NCBI GenBank assembly: GCA_944386965.1
Contig: CALXDE010000228.1
Span: 1 to 5,600 of the forward strand
Source of the DNA: an uncultured Oscillospiraceae bacterium
GTDB lineage: Bacteria; Bacillota_A; Clostridia; Oscillospirales; Oscillospiraceae
DNA: 5,600 bases
Reading direction: 5' to 3'
The position numbers were made by a program, and so were the translations under genes. The notes under the pieces were generated by a model, which saw nothing but the letters and a program-made list of their open reading frames with translations, had not been told where the DNA came from and searched no databases. Below are positions 1 to 4,442 of this stretch, piece by piece. How positions within the stretch are numbered: position 1 is the first letter of the stretch; every line of letters begins with the position of its first letter.

Positions 1-238
1 AGCCGGAGTGGGTGCGGTACATCTTCTGCTCCAGCTTCTTGCCGGACAGGGTGGCCTTGGCGGCGTTGATGACGATGACGTTGTCGCCGCAGTCGGCGTT
101 GGGGGTATAGGTGGGCTTGCGCTTGCCGCGCAGCAGGTCGGCGACGACAACGGCGGTGTGGCCCAGAGGCTTGCCGGCGGCGTCAACGACGTACCACTTG
201 CGGACGATGTTGCCCTTGTTTGCCATAAAAGTGGACAT
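1..238 (-). CDS. rplM: Large ribosomal subunit protein L13 (uL13), N-terminal 79 residues; gene runs off the left edge
   Basis: L13 is an early-assembling 23S rRNA-binding protein of the 50S subunit. The translation contains the family's hallmark stretches: [13 protein letters not shown] (residues 14-26), [13 protein letters not shown] (35-47), the invariant GDNVIVINA block (51-59), and [15 protein letters not shown] leading to the edge (65-79). The ATG at 238 is chosen because AAGGAGAG (247-254) lies 8 nt upstream; the in-frame ATG at 226 has no such site. Full-length L13 is about 145 residues, so roughly half is missing to the left. In Firmicutes rpsI (S9) usually follows directly, which would place it outside the window. 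The four residues before MANKGN are a short, ordinary N-terminal extension. The upstream leader hairpin and promoter are described separately. Identification is certain. Confidence 0.97.
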   Translation of the reverse strand, partial: MSTFMANKGNIVRKWYVVDAAGKPLGHTAVVVADLLRGKRKPTYTPNADCGDNVIVINAAKATLSGKKLEQKMYRTHSG

Positions 239-253
239 GGTCGTATCTCTCCT

Positions 254-345
254 TTTTTGGTGTGGTTTCCTTCGATTACGAAAGCGCCGGAGGCTCCGGA
301 CCTTTCGTCATCGAAGGAAATCTTGTGTTTTTCCCGAAAATCGGG
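254..345 (-). promoter_or_regulatory. Structured 5' leader of rplM, probable L13 autoregulatory leader RNA
   Basis: Between promoter and ribosome binding site the rplM transcript contains a 55-nt near-perfect hairpin at 266-320. The outer arms are 266-276 and 310-320 (11 bp, TTTCCTTCGAT on the + strand). After one mismatch comes a 7-bp block (278-284 with 302-308), a small internal loop, and a 5-bp tip (287-291 with 295-299, loop 292-294). A smaller hairpin, CCCGA-AAA-TCGGG, lies upstream at 333-345. The base of the large hairpin is about 12 nt from the Shine-Dalgarno. Firmicutes rplM genes are known to carry an L13-leader motif thought to mediate feedback by the ribosomal protein. The position fits, but I have not matched the Rfam consensus base by base. 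Confidence 0.68.
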
Positions 346-371
346 TACAATGCCCATGGCGAGCAATAGTA

Positions 372-401
372 TTTATACCACATCCGGCCTTTCCCTGTCA
401 A
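372..401 (-). promoter_or_regulatory. Sigma-A promoter of rplM
   Basis: Read on the minus strand there is a perfect -35 box TTGACA (396-401), an 18-bp spacer and a -10 box TATAAA (372-377). Transcription would start near 365, giving a leader of about 127 nt that contains both hairpins. The perfect -35 suits a highly expressed ribosomal protein gene. Confidence 0.75.
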
Positions 402-426
402 CACCATTTTCATTTATCGGTATAAA
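398..426 (+). promoter_or_regulatory. Candidate sigma-A promoter of the ttcA-like gene
   Basis: On the plus strand TCAACA (398-403, four of six matches to TTGACA) is followed by a 17-bp spacer and TATAAA (421-426, five of six). The start would be near 433, about 73 nt before the ATG at 506. The -35 box overlaps the rplM -35 box on the other strand by four bases, so the two promoters would be back to back. The weak -35 makes this less certain than the rplM promoter. Confidence 0.45.
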
Positions 427-505
427 TGCTCTCTCAATCGCTCGTTTTCTTTGATTTTCTCTTGATATCTCATTTTTGATTTTCAAACTCACAGGAGGCA
501 CAGCC

Positions 506-1231
506 ATGCAGCACATCCTTTCTCTGGTCCGCCGGTGCGTGGAGGACTACGACATGATTGACGCCGGGGAGACGGTGGCCGTGGGGGTCAGCGGCGGAAA
601 GGACTCGGTGCTGACCCTGGCGGCCCTGGCCCATCTGCGCCGGTTCTATCCAAAGAAATTCGACGTGGCGGCGGTGACCATCGACGCGGGCACCCCGGGC
701 ATGGACTTCACCCCCATCGCCGACCTGTGCCGGGAGCTGGAGGTCCCCTACTACATCGAGTCCGTCCCCATCTACGAGGTGGTCTTCCAGGCCCGGCAGG
801 AGAAGAACCCCTGCTCCCTGTGCGCCAAGTTCCGCCGGGGAGCCCTGAGCACCAAGCTCAACGCCCTGGGCATCTCCAAGATCGCCCTGGGCCACCACTA
901 TGACGACGCGGTGGAGACGATGCTCATGTCCCTGTTCATCGAGGGGCGCGTCAGCTGCTTCCAGCCGGTGACCTACCTGGACCGGACCCGGGTCACCCAG
1001 ATCCGCCCCCTGCTCTACGTCCAGGAGCGGGAGGTACGGGGGGCGGTGAAGCGCCTGGGCCTGCCGGTGGTGGAAAACCCCTGCCCCGCCAACGGCTCCA
1101 CCAAGCGGGAGGAGATGAAGGAGCTGATCCGCGGCCTGGACGCTCAGTTTCCCGGGGTGAAGAAGAAGATCTTCGGGGCCATCCAGCGCTATCCCCTCTA
1201 CGGCTGGAGTCTCACGGAGCGCCAGCGGTAA
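506..1231 (+). CDS. ttcA: TtcA-family tRNA 2-thiocytidine synthetase-like PP-loop ATPase
   Basis: The 241-residue protein belongs to the PP-loop (adenine-alpha-hydrolase-like) superfamily. TtcA adenylates C32 of certain tRNAs and thiolates it through a [4Fe-4S] cluster, acting in the cytoplasm. The ATP-binding PP-loop SGGKDS is at residues 29-34. NPCSLCAKFRRG supplies Cys103 and Cys106, and NPCP supplies Cys193, matching the CxxC plus one distal Cys that hold the cluster in characterised TtcA. GHHYDDAVETM (129-139) is the second family motif. ATG 506 is chosen over the in-frame ATG at 476 because AGGAGG (493-498) sits 7 nt before it; the upstream ten residues would translate the leader. It is divergent from rplM and convergent with bofA. 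Clostridial genomes carry several TtcA-like paralogues, so the exact substrate (C32 or another tRNA position) is inferred. Confidence 0.9.
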   Translation: MQHILSLVRRCVEDYDMIDAGETVAVGVSGGKDSVLTLAALAHLRRFYPKKFDVAAVTIDAGTPGMDFTPIADLCRELEVPYYIESVPIYEVVFQARQEKNPCSLCAKFRRGALSTKLNALGISKIALGHHYDDAVETMLMSLFIEGRVSCFQPVTYLDRTRVTQIRPLLYVQEREVRGAVKRLGLPVVENPCPANGSTKREEMKELIRGLDAQFPGVKKKIFGAIQRYPLYGWSLTERQR

Positions 1232-1238
1232 ACGGCGG

Positions 1239-1271
1239 AAAAAAAGCGCCCCGCTCTCTGGGGGGCGGGGC
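1239..1271 (-). terminator. Intrinsic terminator of the yaaL-bofA operon
   Basis: The arms GCCCCGC (1248-1254) and GCGGGGC (1265-1271) form a 7-bp GC stem. On the minus strand the stem is followed within 2 nt by seven T (complement of 1239-1245). It starts 10 nt after the bofA stop codon. On the plus strand no T-run follows the stem, so it is not a good terminator for the convergent ttcA-like gene. Confidence 0.8.
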
Positions 1272-1281
1272 TGTCCGATCG

Positions 1282-1548
1282 CTATGTAAAAAGCCACTGG
1301 GCGAGCAGCAGAAGCCCCAGGCCCGGCACCCCCAGGATGCCGATGACCAGGGCGTTGAGGAGGTTCACCCCCAGGGCGATGCCGGTGAGGGGCTCCGTCA
1401 GGTTCAGCAGCGCCAGGGCCGCAAAGCCCAGCACTGTGTTCCCCAGCACCTGGATGAGCTGCCTGAGGGGCGTTTTGAACAGGCGCAGCGCCGCCCCCGC
1501 GAAGAAGAGCAGAAGAAGGGCGGCGGCGACCTTTTCCGTCAGACCCAT
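1282..1548 (-). CDS. bofA: BofA family pro-sigma-K processing inhibitor (sporulation membrane protein)
   Basis: In Bacillus subtilis BofA sits in the mother-cell membrane around the forespore with SpoIVFA and holds the SpoIVFB protease inactive until the forespore signal arrives, which times sigma-K activation. This 88-residue protein has the usual BofA length (about 87). Three hydrophobic segments are visible, at about 5-24, 33-50 and 65-85. The C-terminal signature GIALGVNLLNALVIGILGVPG (56-76) is the most conserved part of the family. ATG 1548 is chosen because GGAGGAGAA (1555-1563) precedes it by 6 nt; a longer in-frame start at 1662 would only read through the yaaL-like gene. The start overlaps the end of that gene by 10 nt, indicating translational coupling. 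Some clostridia have BofA without an obvious SpoIVFA/SpoIVFB system, so its exact partner here is unknown. Confidence 0.92.
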   Translation of the reverse strand: MGLTEKVAAALLLLFFAGAALRLFKTPLRQLIQVLGNTVLGFAALALLNLTEPLTGIALGVNLLNALVIGILGVPGLGLLLLAQWLFT

Positions 1549-1811
1549 CGCCGCTTCTCCTCCCTCCCCCCGCCCAGGGCGGCCTCCTGCCGCTCCTGCT
1601 GCTTCATCTGCCGCAGGAGATAGTTGATGCGGGACTGGAGGGAGCGGATCTCGAAGATACACGACTCCATCAGGTCGCCGTCGGTGATATCGTCAAAGGC
1701 CAGGTAGGCGTGGTCCAGGGACTGCTGGGCCTGGCGCAGGGACGCCATCAGCTCCGCCTGTTCCGGGCTGGCCTTGCCGCGCTGGTGGATGGGTGAAATA
1801 CGTCGCAGCAT
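1539..1811 (-). CDS. yaaL: YaaL-like DUF2508 family protein
   Basis: This is a 90-residue, soluble, mostly helical protein of unknown function. The core at residues 32-70 (LDHAYLAFDDITDGDLMESCIFEIRSL and on to NYLLRQMK) has the DUF2508 pattern: an aromatic-rich helix, an acidic D-D-L/M turn, then a second helix ending in Y-x-x-LL-x-x-x-K. The C-terminal tail (71-90) is charged and Gln/Glu/Arg-rich. ATG 1811 is preceded by AAAGGAGGA (1818-1826) at 6 nt, a near-perfect ribosome binding site. In B. subtilis yaaL lies directly upstream of bofA in the same order, and the 10-nt overlap here supports one operon. The adjacency is an independent argument for both identifications. What YaaL does is not established; the link to sporulation is by context. 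Confidence 0.88.
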   Translation of the reverse strand: MLRRISPIHQRGKASPEQAELMASLRQAQQSLDHAYLAFDDITDGDLMESCIFEIRSLQSRINYLLRQMKQQERQEAALGGGREEKRRWV

Positions 1812-1848
1812 CGTTTGTCCTCCTTTGCGTCCGCCGGGTTCTATCCTA

Positions 1849-1876
1849 TCTATATGGCTAGTTTGGACAAATATGC
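1849..1876 (-). promoter_or_regulatory. Candidate sigma-E (mother-cell) promoter of yaaL-bofA
   Basis: On the minus strand GCATATT (1870-1876) fits the sigma-E -35 consensus GHATATT exactly. A 13-bp spacer follows, then CATATAGA (1849-1856), which keeps the CATA core and the sixth A of the sigma-E -10 CATACAHT but departs elsewhere. Transcription would begin about 30 nt before the yaaL start. bofA is a sigma-E-regulon gene in B. subtilis, so a mother-cell promoter is expected here. No convincing sigma-A promoter is visible in the same interval. Confidence 0.5.
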
Positions 1877-1906
1877 CAGCGAATAAACCGCCAAGGAGGT
1901 GGAAGC

Positions 1907-2377
1907 GTGACCACGCAGGAGGAATATATGGCCCGGGCCCTGGAGCTGGCCCGGCAGGCCGCCGCCGCCGGGGAGGTGCCGGTGGGGTGCGTCATCGTCC
2001 GGGACGGGCGGATCATCGGGGAGGGGCGCAACCGCCGGGAGGAGAAGCGCAGCGCCCTCTCCCACGCGGAGACGGAGGCCATCGCCATGGCCTGTCAGAC
2101 CCTCCGGTCCTGGCGGCTGGAGGGGTGCGAGCTCTTTGTCACCCTGGAGCCCTGCCCCATGTGCGCCGGGGCCATTCTCAACGCCCGCGTCGCCCGGGTG
2201 TGGTACGGCGCCCGGGACGAGGCCTTCGGCGCCTGCGGCGGGGTGATGAACCTGTTCATGGAGGACTTCCCCCATCCGCCCGCCCTGGTGGGGGGGATTT
2301 TGGGCGCGGAGTGCCGGCAGGTGCTGGCGGACTTCTTCCGGGCGCTGCGGAACCGGGAGGGCGCTGAGAAGATTTAA
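1907..2377 (+). CDS. tadA: tRNA adenosine(34) deaminase TadA
   Basis: TadA deaminates A34 to inosine in the anticodon of tRNA-Arg(ACG), allowing one tRNA to read several CGN codons; it works as a zinc-dependent homodimer in the cytoplasm. The 156-residue length is typical. The zinc and catalytic motifs are intact: His53 and the proton-shuttling Glu55 in SHAETEAI, and Cys83 and Cys86 in EPCPMCAGAI. The N-terminal EEYMARALELARQA and the C-terminal VRVWYGARD-like and GGVMNL segments (about 95-115) are also standard. The start is GTG 1907, with AAGGAGGT (1893-1900) 6 nt upstream. An in-frame ATG at 1928, also preceded by AGGAGG, would cut into the conserved first helix and is less likely. The gene diverges from yaaL-bofA across a 95-bp gap. 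CDA-fold relatives such as guanine deaminase are excluded by the strong match to TadA's core. Confidence 0.96.
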   Translation: MTTQEEYMARALELARQAAAAGEVPVGCVIVRDGRIIGEGRNRREEKRSALSHAETEAIAMACQTLRSWRLEGCELFVTLEPCPMCAGAILNARVARVWYGARDEAFGACGGVMNLFMEDFPHPPALVGGILGAECRQVLADFFRALRNREGAEKI

Positions 2378-2477
2378 GACTTTTGTAACAACTCGCCCTA
2401 TCTTTTTTAATGTTCCCCCCGTATCATAAGACTTGCAAGAGACAATAACTTCTTTTCATCCAATCTTCCAAAACATA

Positions 2478-2512
2478 GGGCCAGGGGGACGGCGCTGCCG
2501 TCCCCCTGGCTC
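2478..2512. repeat. Inverted repeat 1 downstream of tadA, possible tadA terminator
   Basis: A perfect stem pairs 2480-2493 with 2497-2510 (14 bp) around a 3-nt loop; the arms read CCAGGGGGACGG and its complement. Only a weak T-rich stretch (CATTCTTAT) follows on the plus strand, so termination of tadA is possible but not clear. It could equally be the first unit of a repeated intergenic element. Confidence 0.6.
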
Positions 2513-2519
2513 ATTCTTA

Positions 2520-2561
2520 TGATTTCAAGGGAGAGGCGAAAGAGACTCTCCCTTGAAATCA
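2520..2561. repeat. Inverted repeat 2, 16-bp perfect stem
   Basis: The arms 2520-2535 and 2546-2561 are perfect inverse complements (core GATTTCAAGGGAGA) with a 10-nt purine-rich loop, GCGAAAGAGA. No T-run follows on either strand, so it does not look like a terminator. A stem this long outside a gene suggests either a structured RNA or a dispersed palindromic element. Confidence 0.65.
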
Positions 2562-2563
2562 CA

Positions 2564-2610
2564 CCCGGGCCGGGCCGCGATTTCTGACGAAAAAGTCGGC
2601 CCGCCCCGGG
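2564..2610. repeat. Inverted repeat 3, GC-rich
   Basis: CCCGGG (2564-2569) pairs with CCCGGG (2605-2610). After one C-C mismatch, CGGGCCG (2571-2577) pairs with CGGCCCG (2597-2603). The 19-nt loop contains a further small GAC/GTC stem around a run of five A. On the minus strand that run becomes TTTTT preceded by a short GC palindrome, a weak possible end for the leftward membrane-protein transcript. Confidence 0.55.
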
Positions 2611-2622
2611 CGAGCGGTGTCA

Positions 2623-2646
2623 TTTCCGGGGCAATGCCCCCGGAAA
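2623..2646. repeat. Inverted repeat 4
   Basis: TTTCCGGGG (2623-2631) pairs with CCCCGGAAA (2638-2646), a perfect 9-bp stem with a 6-nt loop. It is the last of four consecutive inverted repeats and lies 39 nt beyond the stop codon of the leftward membrane-protein gene. There is no T-run next to it on either strand. Confidence 0.55.
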
Positions 2647-2684
2647 CGACCGATTTTCATTTGCCAACCGCGCCCCCGGGCGCC

Positions 2685-3431
2685 TCAGTCCGGGCCGGCC
2701 GGCCGCTCCAGGAGGGAGAAGGCGTAGAGCACCACGGTGCACCCCACATACAGGCAGATGAGGCCCAGGGACAAATCGTCGGCCAGGGCCGTCATCCCCA
2801 GCACCACGGCGGCGGGCAGGACGAACCGGGTGGGCCGCCGGCTCCCCAGCGCGAAGTCGTAGGCCGCCGTCTGATAAAACCCGTAGGTGAAAGCCGCGAT
2901 GGCCAGGATCTGGATGTACAGCTCCTCCAGCACCGGGTAGTCGGCGTACTGCCGGTAGGTCACCAGCAGCCACACCACACACAGCAGGGCCGGCATGGTC
3001 AGCAGCCCCCCGCAGCGCTCCTCCCGGCGCCACCGGCTCATGGCCAGCAGCAGGCAGACCGCCGCCACCGCCGCGAAGCCCCCCAGGGCGGCGGAAACCA
3101 CGTCGCCCCGCTGGACGCCGTCCCAGGCCAGCAGCGCCCCGCCGGCCGCCATCAGCATCCCGGCGCACACCAGGATGGACAGCATCCCCTGGGTCGGGAC
3201 AAGGAACCCCGCCGCCAAATCCAGTTTTTTCTCCCGCTTTTCCCGGACCGCCTGGAAGAGCAGCAGCGCCCCCGCCGCCGCCAGATAAACCGCCATGGCC
3301 CGGGAGGCGGGCGCGGCCGGGAGGGAGAGGCCCGTGTCCGCCTCAAAGGCCGTCTCCCGCTGGAGCAGGCGCAGCAGGAACCCCGCCGCCCCCAGCACCA
3401 CGGGCAGAACGCGCCGCAGCATTGTCTTCAT
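2685..3431 (-). CDS. Polytopic membrane protein of unknown function
   Basis: I do not recognise a named family. The 248-residue product is strongly hydrophobic with about eight predicted membrane helices, roughly at residues 5-23, 46-62, 82-102, 111-131, 142-158, 170-190, 202-217 and 221-241. They are separated by short charged loops such as REKREKK (63-69) and SRWRREER (132-139). The segment YADYPVLEELYIQILAIAAF (162-181) and the following YGFYQTAAYDFALG are the best candidates for a conserved core. No catalytic or transport motif is visible, so transporter, sensor or enzyme roles cannot be separated. ATG 3431 is preferred: AAAGGA lies upstream at a somewhat long 11 nt, and the alternative in-frame start at 3497 lies upstream of the promoter. 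The gene is transcribed alone, divergent from the small gene at 3574. Confidence 0.82.
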   Translation of the reverse strand: MKTMLRRVLPVVLGAAGFLLRLLQRETAFEADTGLSLPAAPASRAMAVYLAAAGALLLFQAVREKREKKLDLAAGFLVPTQGMLSILVCAGMLMAAGGALLAWDGVQRGDVVSAALGGFAAVAAVCLLLAMSRWRREERCGGLLTMPALLCVVWLLVTYRQYADYPVLEELYIQILAIAAFTYGFYQTAAYDFALGSRRPTRFVLPAAVVLGMTALADDLSLGLICLYVGCTVVLYAFSLLERPAGPD

Positions 3432-3465
3432 AAGAAATCGTCCTTTCACTCGGTTTGACCTGCTC

Positions 3466-3494
3466 AGTATAGCACCTTCCGGGCGGTTTGTCAC
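3466..3494 (-). promoter_or_regulatory. Extended -10 sigma-A promoter of the membrane-protein gene
   Basis: On the minus strand GTGACA (3489-3494, five of six to TTGACA), a 17-bp spacer, then TATACT (3466-3471) preceded by TGC, which forms an extended -10. The start would be near 3459, leaving a leader of about 28 nt. This placement rules out the longer in-frame reading that begins at 3497. Confidence 0.75.
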
Positions 3495-3573
3495 CATTTT
3501 TCCCCGGCCGGCCCCGGCCCGGCCATACTTTTTCTCCCGCCGGGCATACTAGGGAGCGGGAGGTGGTTCCAGC

Positions 3574-3825
3574 ATGGAAAAGCGTCAGCCCGACACCCGG
3601 CCCCCGGAGCGGGGCCCCGGCTGGCCCGATGGCGAGGACGACGTCATCAACCGGTACGGCACCTATGAGGTCCAGCGCACATCGGACACCGACAACCGCT
3701 ATCCCCTCATCGCCCAGGGGATGCCGTCGTCCTGCAGGGGGACCTTCCGGGACAGCCATCCCGCCGAACACCACCGGAAGCGGCGGGAACGGGGCGGCCG
3801 CCCCCTGCCCCCGGGGGAGATATAG
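3574..3825 (+). CDS. Small hypothetical protein, 83 residues
   Basis: Function is unknown. The ATG at 3574 has a good ribosome binding site, GGGAGGTGG (3558-3566), and the stop at 3823-3825 is followed after 12 nt by a strong hairpin terminator; codon third positions are GC-rich like the neighbours. These three points favour a real gene over a chance reading frame. The protein is hydrophilic, with no signal peptide or membrane segment. It has a Pro/Arg-rich start (1-20), an acidic-then-polar middle that looks the most constrained (DGEDDVINRYGTYEVQ at 19-34, SDTDNRYPLIAQGMP at 37-51), and a basic tail (HHRKRRERGGR, 66-76). The tail could contact nucleic acid or acidic partners, but this is a guess. 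It diverges from the membrane-protein gene and converges with the GNAT gene. Confidence 0.62.
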   Translation: MEKRQPDTRPPERGPGWPDGEDDVINRYGTYEVQRTSDTDNRYPLIAQGMPSSCRGTFRDSHPAEHHRKRRERGGRPLPPGEI

Positions 3826-3835
3826 CCCCGGAAGA

Positions 3836-3870
3836 GAGGGCCCGCCGCTGAAGCGGCGGGCCCTTCCTTT
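3836..3870. terminator. Bidirectional terminator between the small gene and the GNAT gene
   Basis: GGGCCCGCCGC (3838-3848) pairs perfectly with GCGGCGGGCCC (3853-3863) around a TGAA loop, with one A-T and one G-T pair extending the base. The plus strand continues TTCCTTT, a fair T-tract for the small gene. The minus strand continues TCTCTTCC, weaker but usable for the GNAT gene, whose stop codon overlaps the end of this element. Confidence 0.8.
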
Positions 3871-4360
3871 ACAGGTCCAGCACCATGTTGTGCCAGGGCA
3901 CCCCTCCGTGGACGGAGGCGGCCAGACCGCAGTCCCGGAAGCCAAAGCCGGCGTAATACGCAACCTTGAAGTCCCGGCAGGTGAGGGTCACCGCCCGGCG
4001 TCCCTCCCGCCTGGCCAGGGCCGCCATGGCCTCCACCAGCTGCCCGCCAAAGCCCCGGCGCTGAAACGCCGGCAGCACCGCCAGACTGAACACCGCCTGA
4101 TAGGGGCCCGCCGGGTCATGGCAGCGGGGATCGGCGAACATCTCGTCCCGGATATAGGGCACATCGATGACCGGCCCCATGATATACCCCGCGATCACCC
4201 CGTCCCGCTCGCCCAGCAGCACATGGTCGGGATAGACCGCCAGCCGGCGGCGGATATCCTCCCGGCTGGCGGCCTGCTCCGGCGGGAAGCACGCCGCCTC
4301 GATGGCGGCGCACCGCTCCAGGTCCGCCGGCGAGGCGGCGCGGACAGACAGCGTCTCCAT
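3869..4360 (-). CDS. GNAT family N-acetyltransferase (AANAT-like subgroup)
   Basis: GNAT enzymes transfer an acetyl group from acetyl-CoA to an amine; the substrate here cannot be read from sequence. The 163-residue length is typical of a single GNAT domain. The acetyl-CoA-binding motif A is clear: VFSLAVLPAFQRRGFGG (90-106), with the Q/R-x-x-G-x-G pyrophosphate loop at 100-105. It is followed by the helix LVEAMAALARREG (108-120), then TLTC and a YYAGFGF motif B region (135-141). The ending, SVHGGVPWHNMVLDL (149-163), together with FPPEQAASRE (25-34), resembles the arylalkylamine N-acetyltransferase-like GNATs common in Firmicutes. ATG 4360 has GGAGGTG (4365-4371) 4 nt upstream; longer frames to 4555 would overlap the upstream gene. 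It lies 82 nt downstream of the DUF6125-like gene, with its own promoter. Confidence 0.92.
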   Translation of the reverse strand: METLSVRAASPADLERCAAIEAACFPPEQAASREDIRRRLAVYPDHVLLGERDGVIAGYIMGPVIDVPYIRDEMFADPRCHDPAGPYQAVFSLAVLPAFQRRGFGGQLVEAMAALARREGRRAVTLTCRDFKVAYYAGFGFRDCGLAASVHGGVPWHNMVLDL

Positions 4361-4394
4361 AGAACACCTCCAGCGCGCTCTGATTTCTCCCAGC

Positions 4395-4423
4395 AGTATA
4401 GCACATTCCCGCCCAGGCGGCAA
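4395..4423 (-). promoter_or_regulatory. Extended -10 promoter of the GNAT gene
   Basis: Minus-strand TTGCCG (4418-4423, four of six to TTGACA), a 17-bp spacer, and TATACT (4395-4400) preceded by TGC. The decamer TGCTATACTG is identical to that of the promoter at 3466-3494. Transcription would start near 4388, about 28 nt before the ATG. The GNAT gene can therefore be expressed separately from the gene upstream of it. Confidence 0.68.
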
Positions 4424-4442
4424 GGGCGCTCCCGGCCCGGCC

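Larger units (their letters stand above)
2378..2684. other. Gene-free interval between tadA and the membrane-protein gene, with a cluster of inverted repeats
   Basis: No supportable gene is seen. Positions 2378-2476 are AT-richer than the surroundings and contain a short T-run (2405-2410) without a hairpin before it. Positions 2478-2646 hold four successive inverted repeats, listed separately. A compact GC palindrome, GCGCCC-CC-GGGCGC, lies at 2670-2683 at the very end of the membrane-protein gene. A terminator for tadA or for the leftward gene may be among these hairpins, but none has a clean T-tract. I looked for the SRP RNA, which follows tadA in B. subtilis, and did not find its apical tetraloop or asymmetric-loop motif. 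Confidence 0.7.

Noticed and set aside
1239..1271. Terminator for the ttcA-like gene
   Set aside because: The T-tract is only on the minus-strand side; on the plus strand the stem is followed by TGTCCGATC.
470..1297. Minus-strand frame of 275 codons opposite the ttcA-like gene
   Set aside because: The plus strand encodes intact PP-loop and cysteine motifs; this is its shadow and passes through the terminator at 1239-1271.
1825..1852. Sigma-A promoter for tadA (TTGCGT, 16 bp, TATCTA)
   Set aside because: Both boxes are poor matches and lie inside the divergent yaaL leader; too weak to report as a feature.
2378..2560. SRP RNA (ffs/scr), which follows tadA in B. subtilis
   Set aside because: The conserved apical SRP54-binding loop sequence is absent, and the 14- and 16-bp perfect stems do not resemble its helix 8.
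2478..2646. CRISPR array
   Set aside because: The hairpins differ from each other in sequence and length, and there are no regularly spaced identical repeats.
2553..3458. Long plus-strand open frame (301 codons) opposite the membrane-protein gene
   Set aside because: It is Pro/His/Gln/Arg-rich with no recognisable domain, starts inside a hairpin without a ribosome binding site, and is explained as the antisense shadow of a GC-rich gene.
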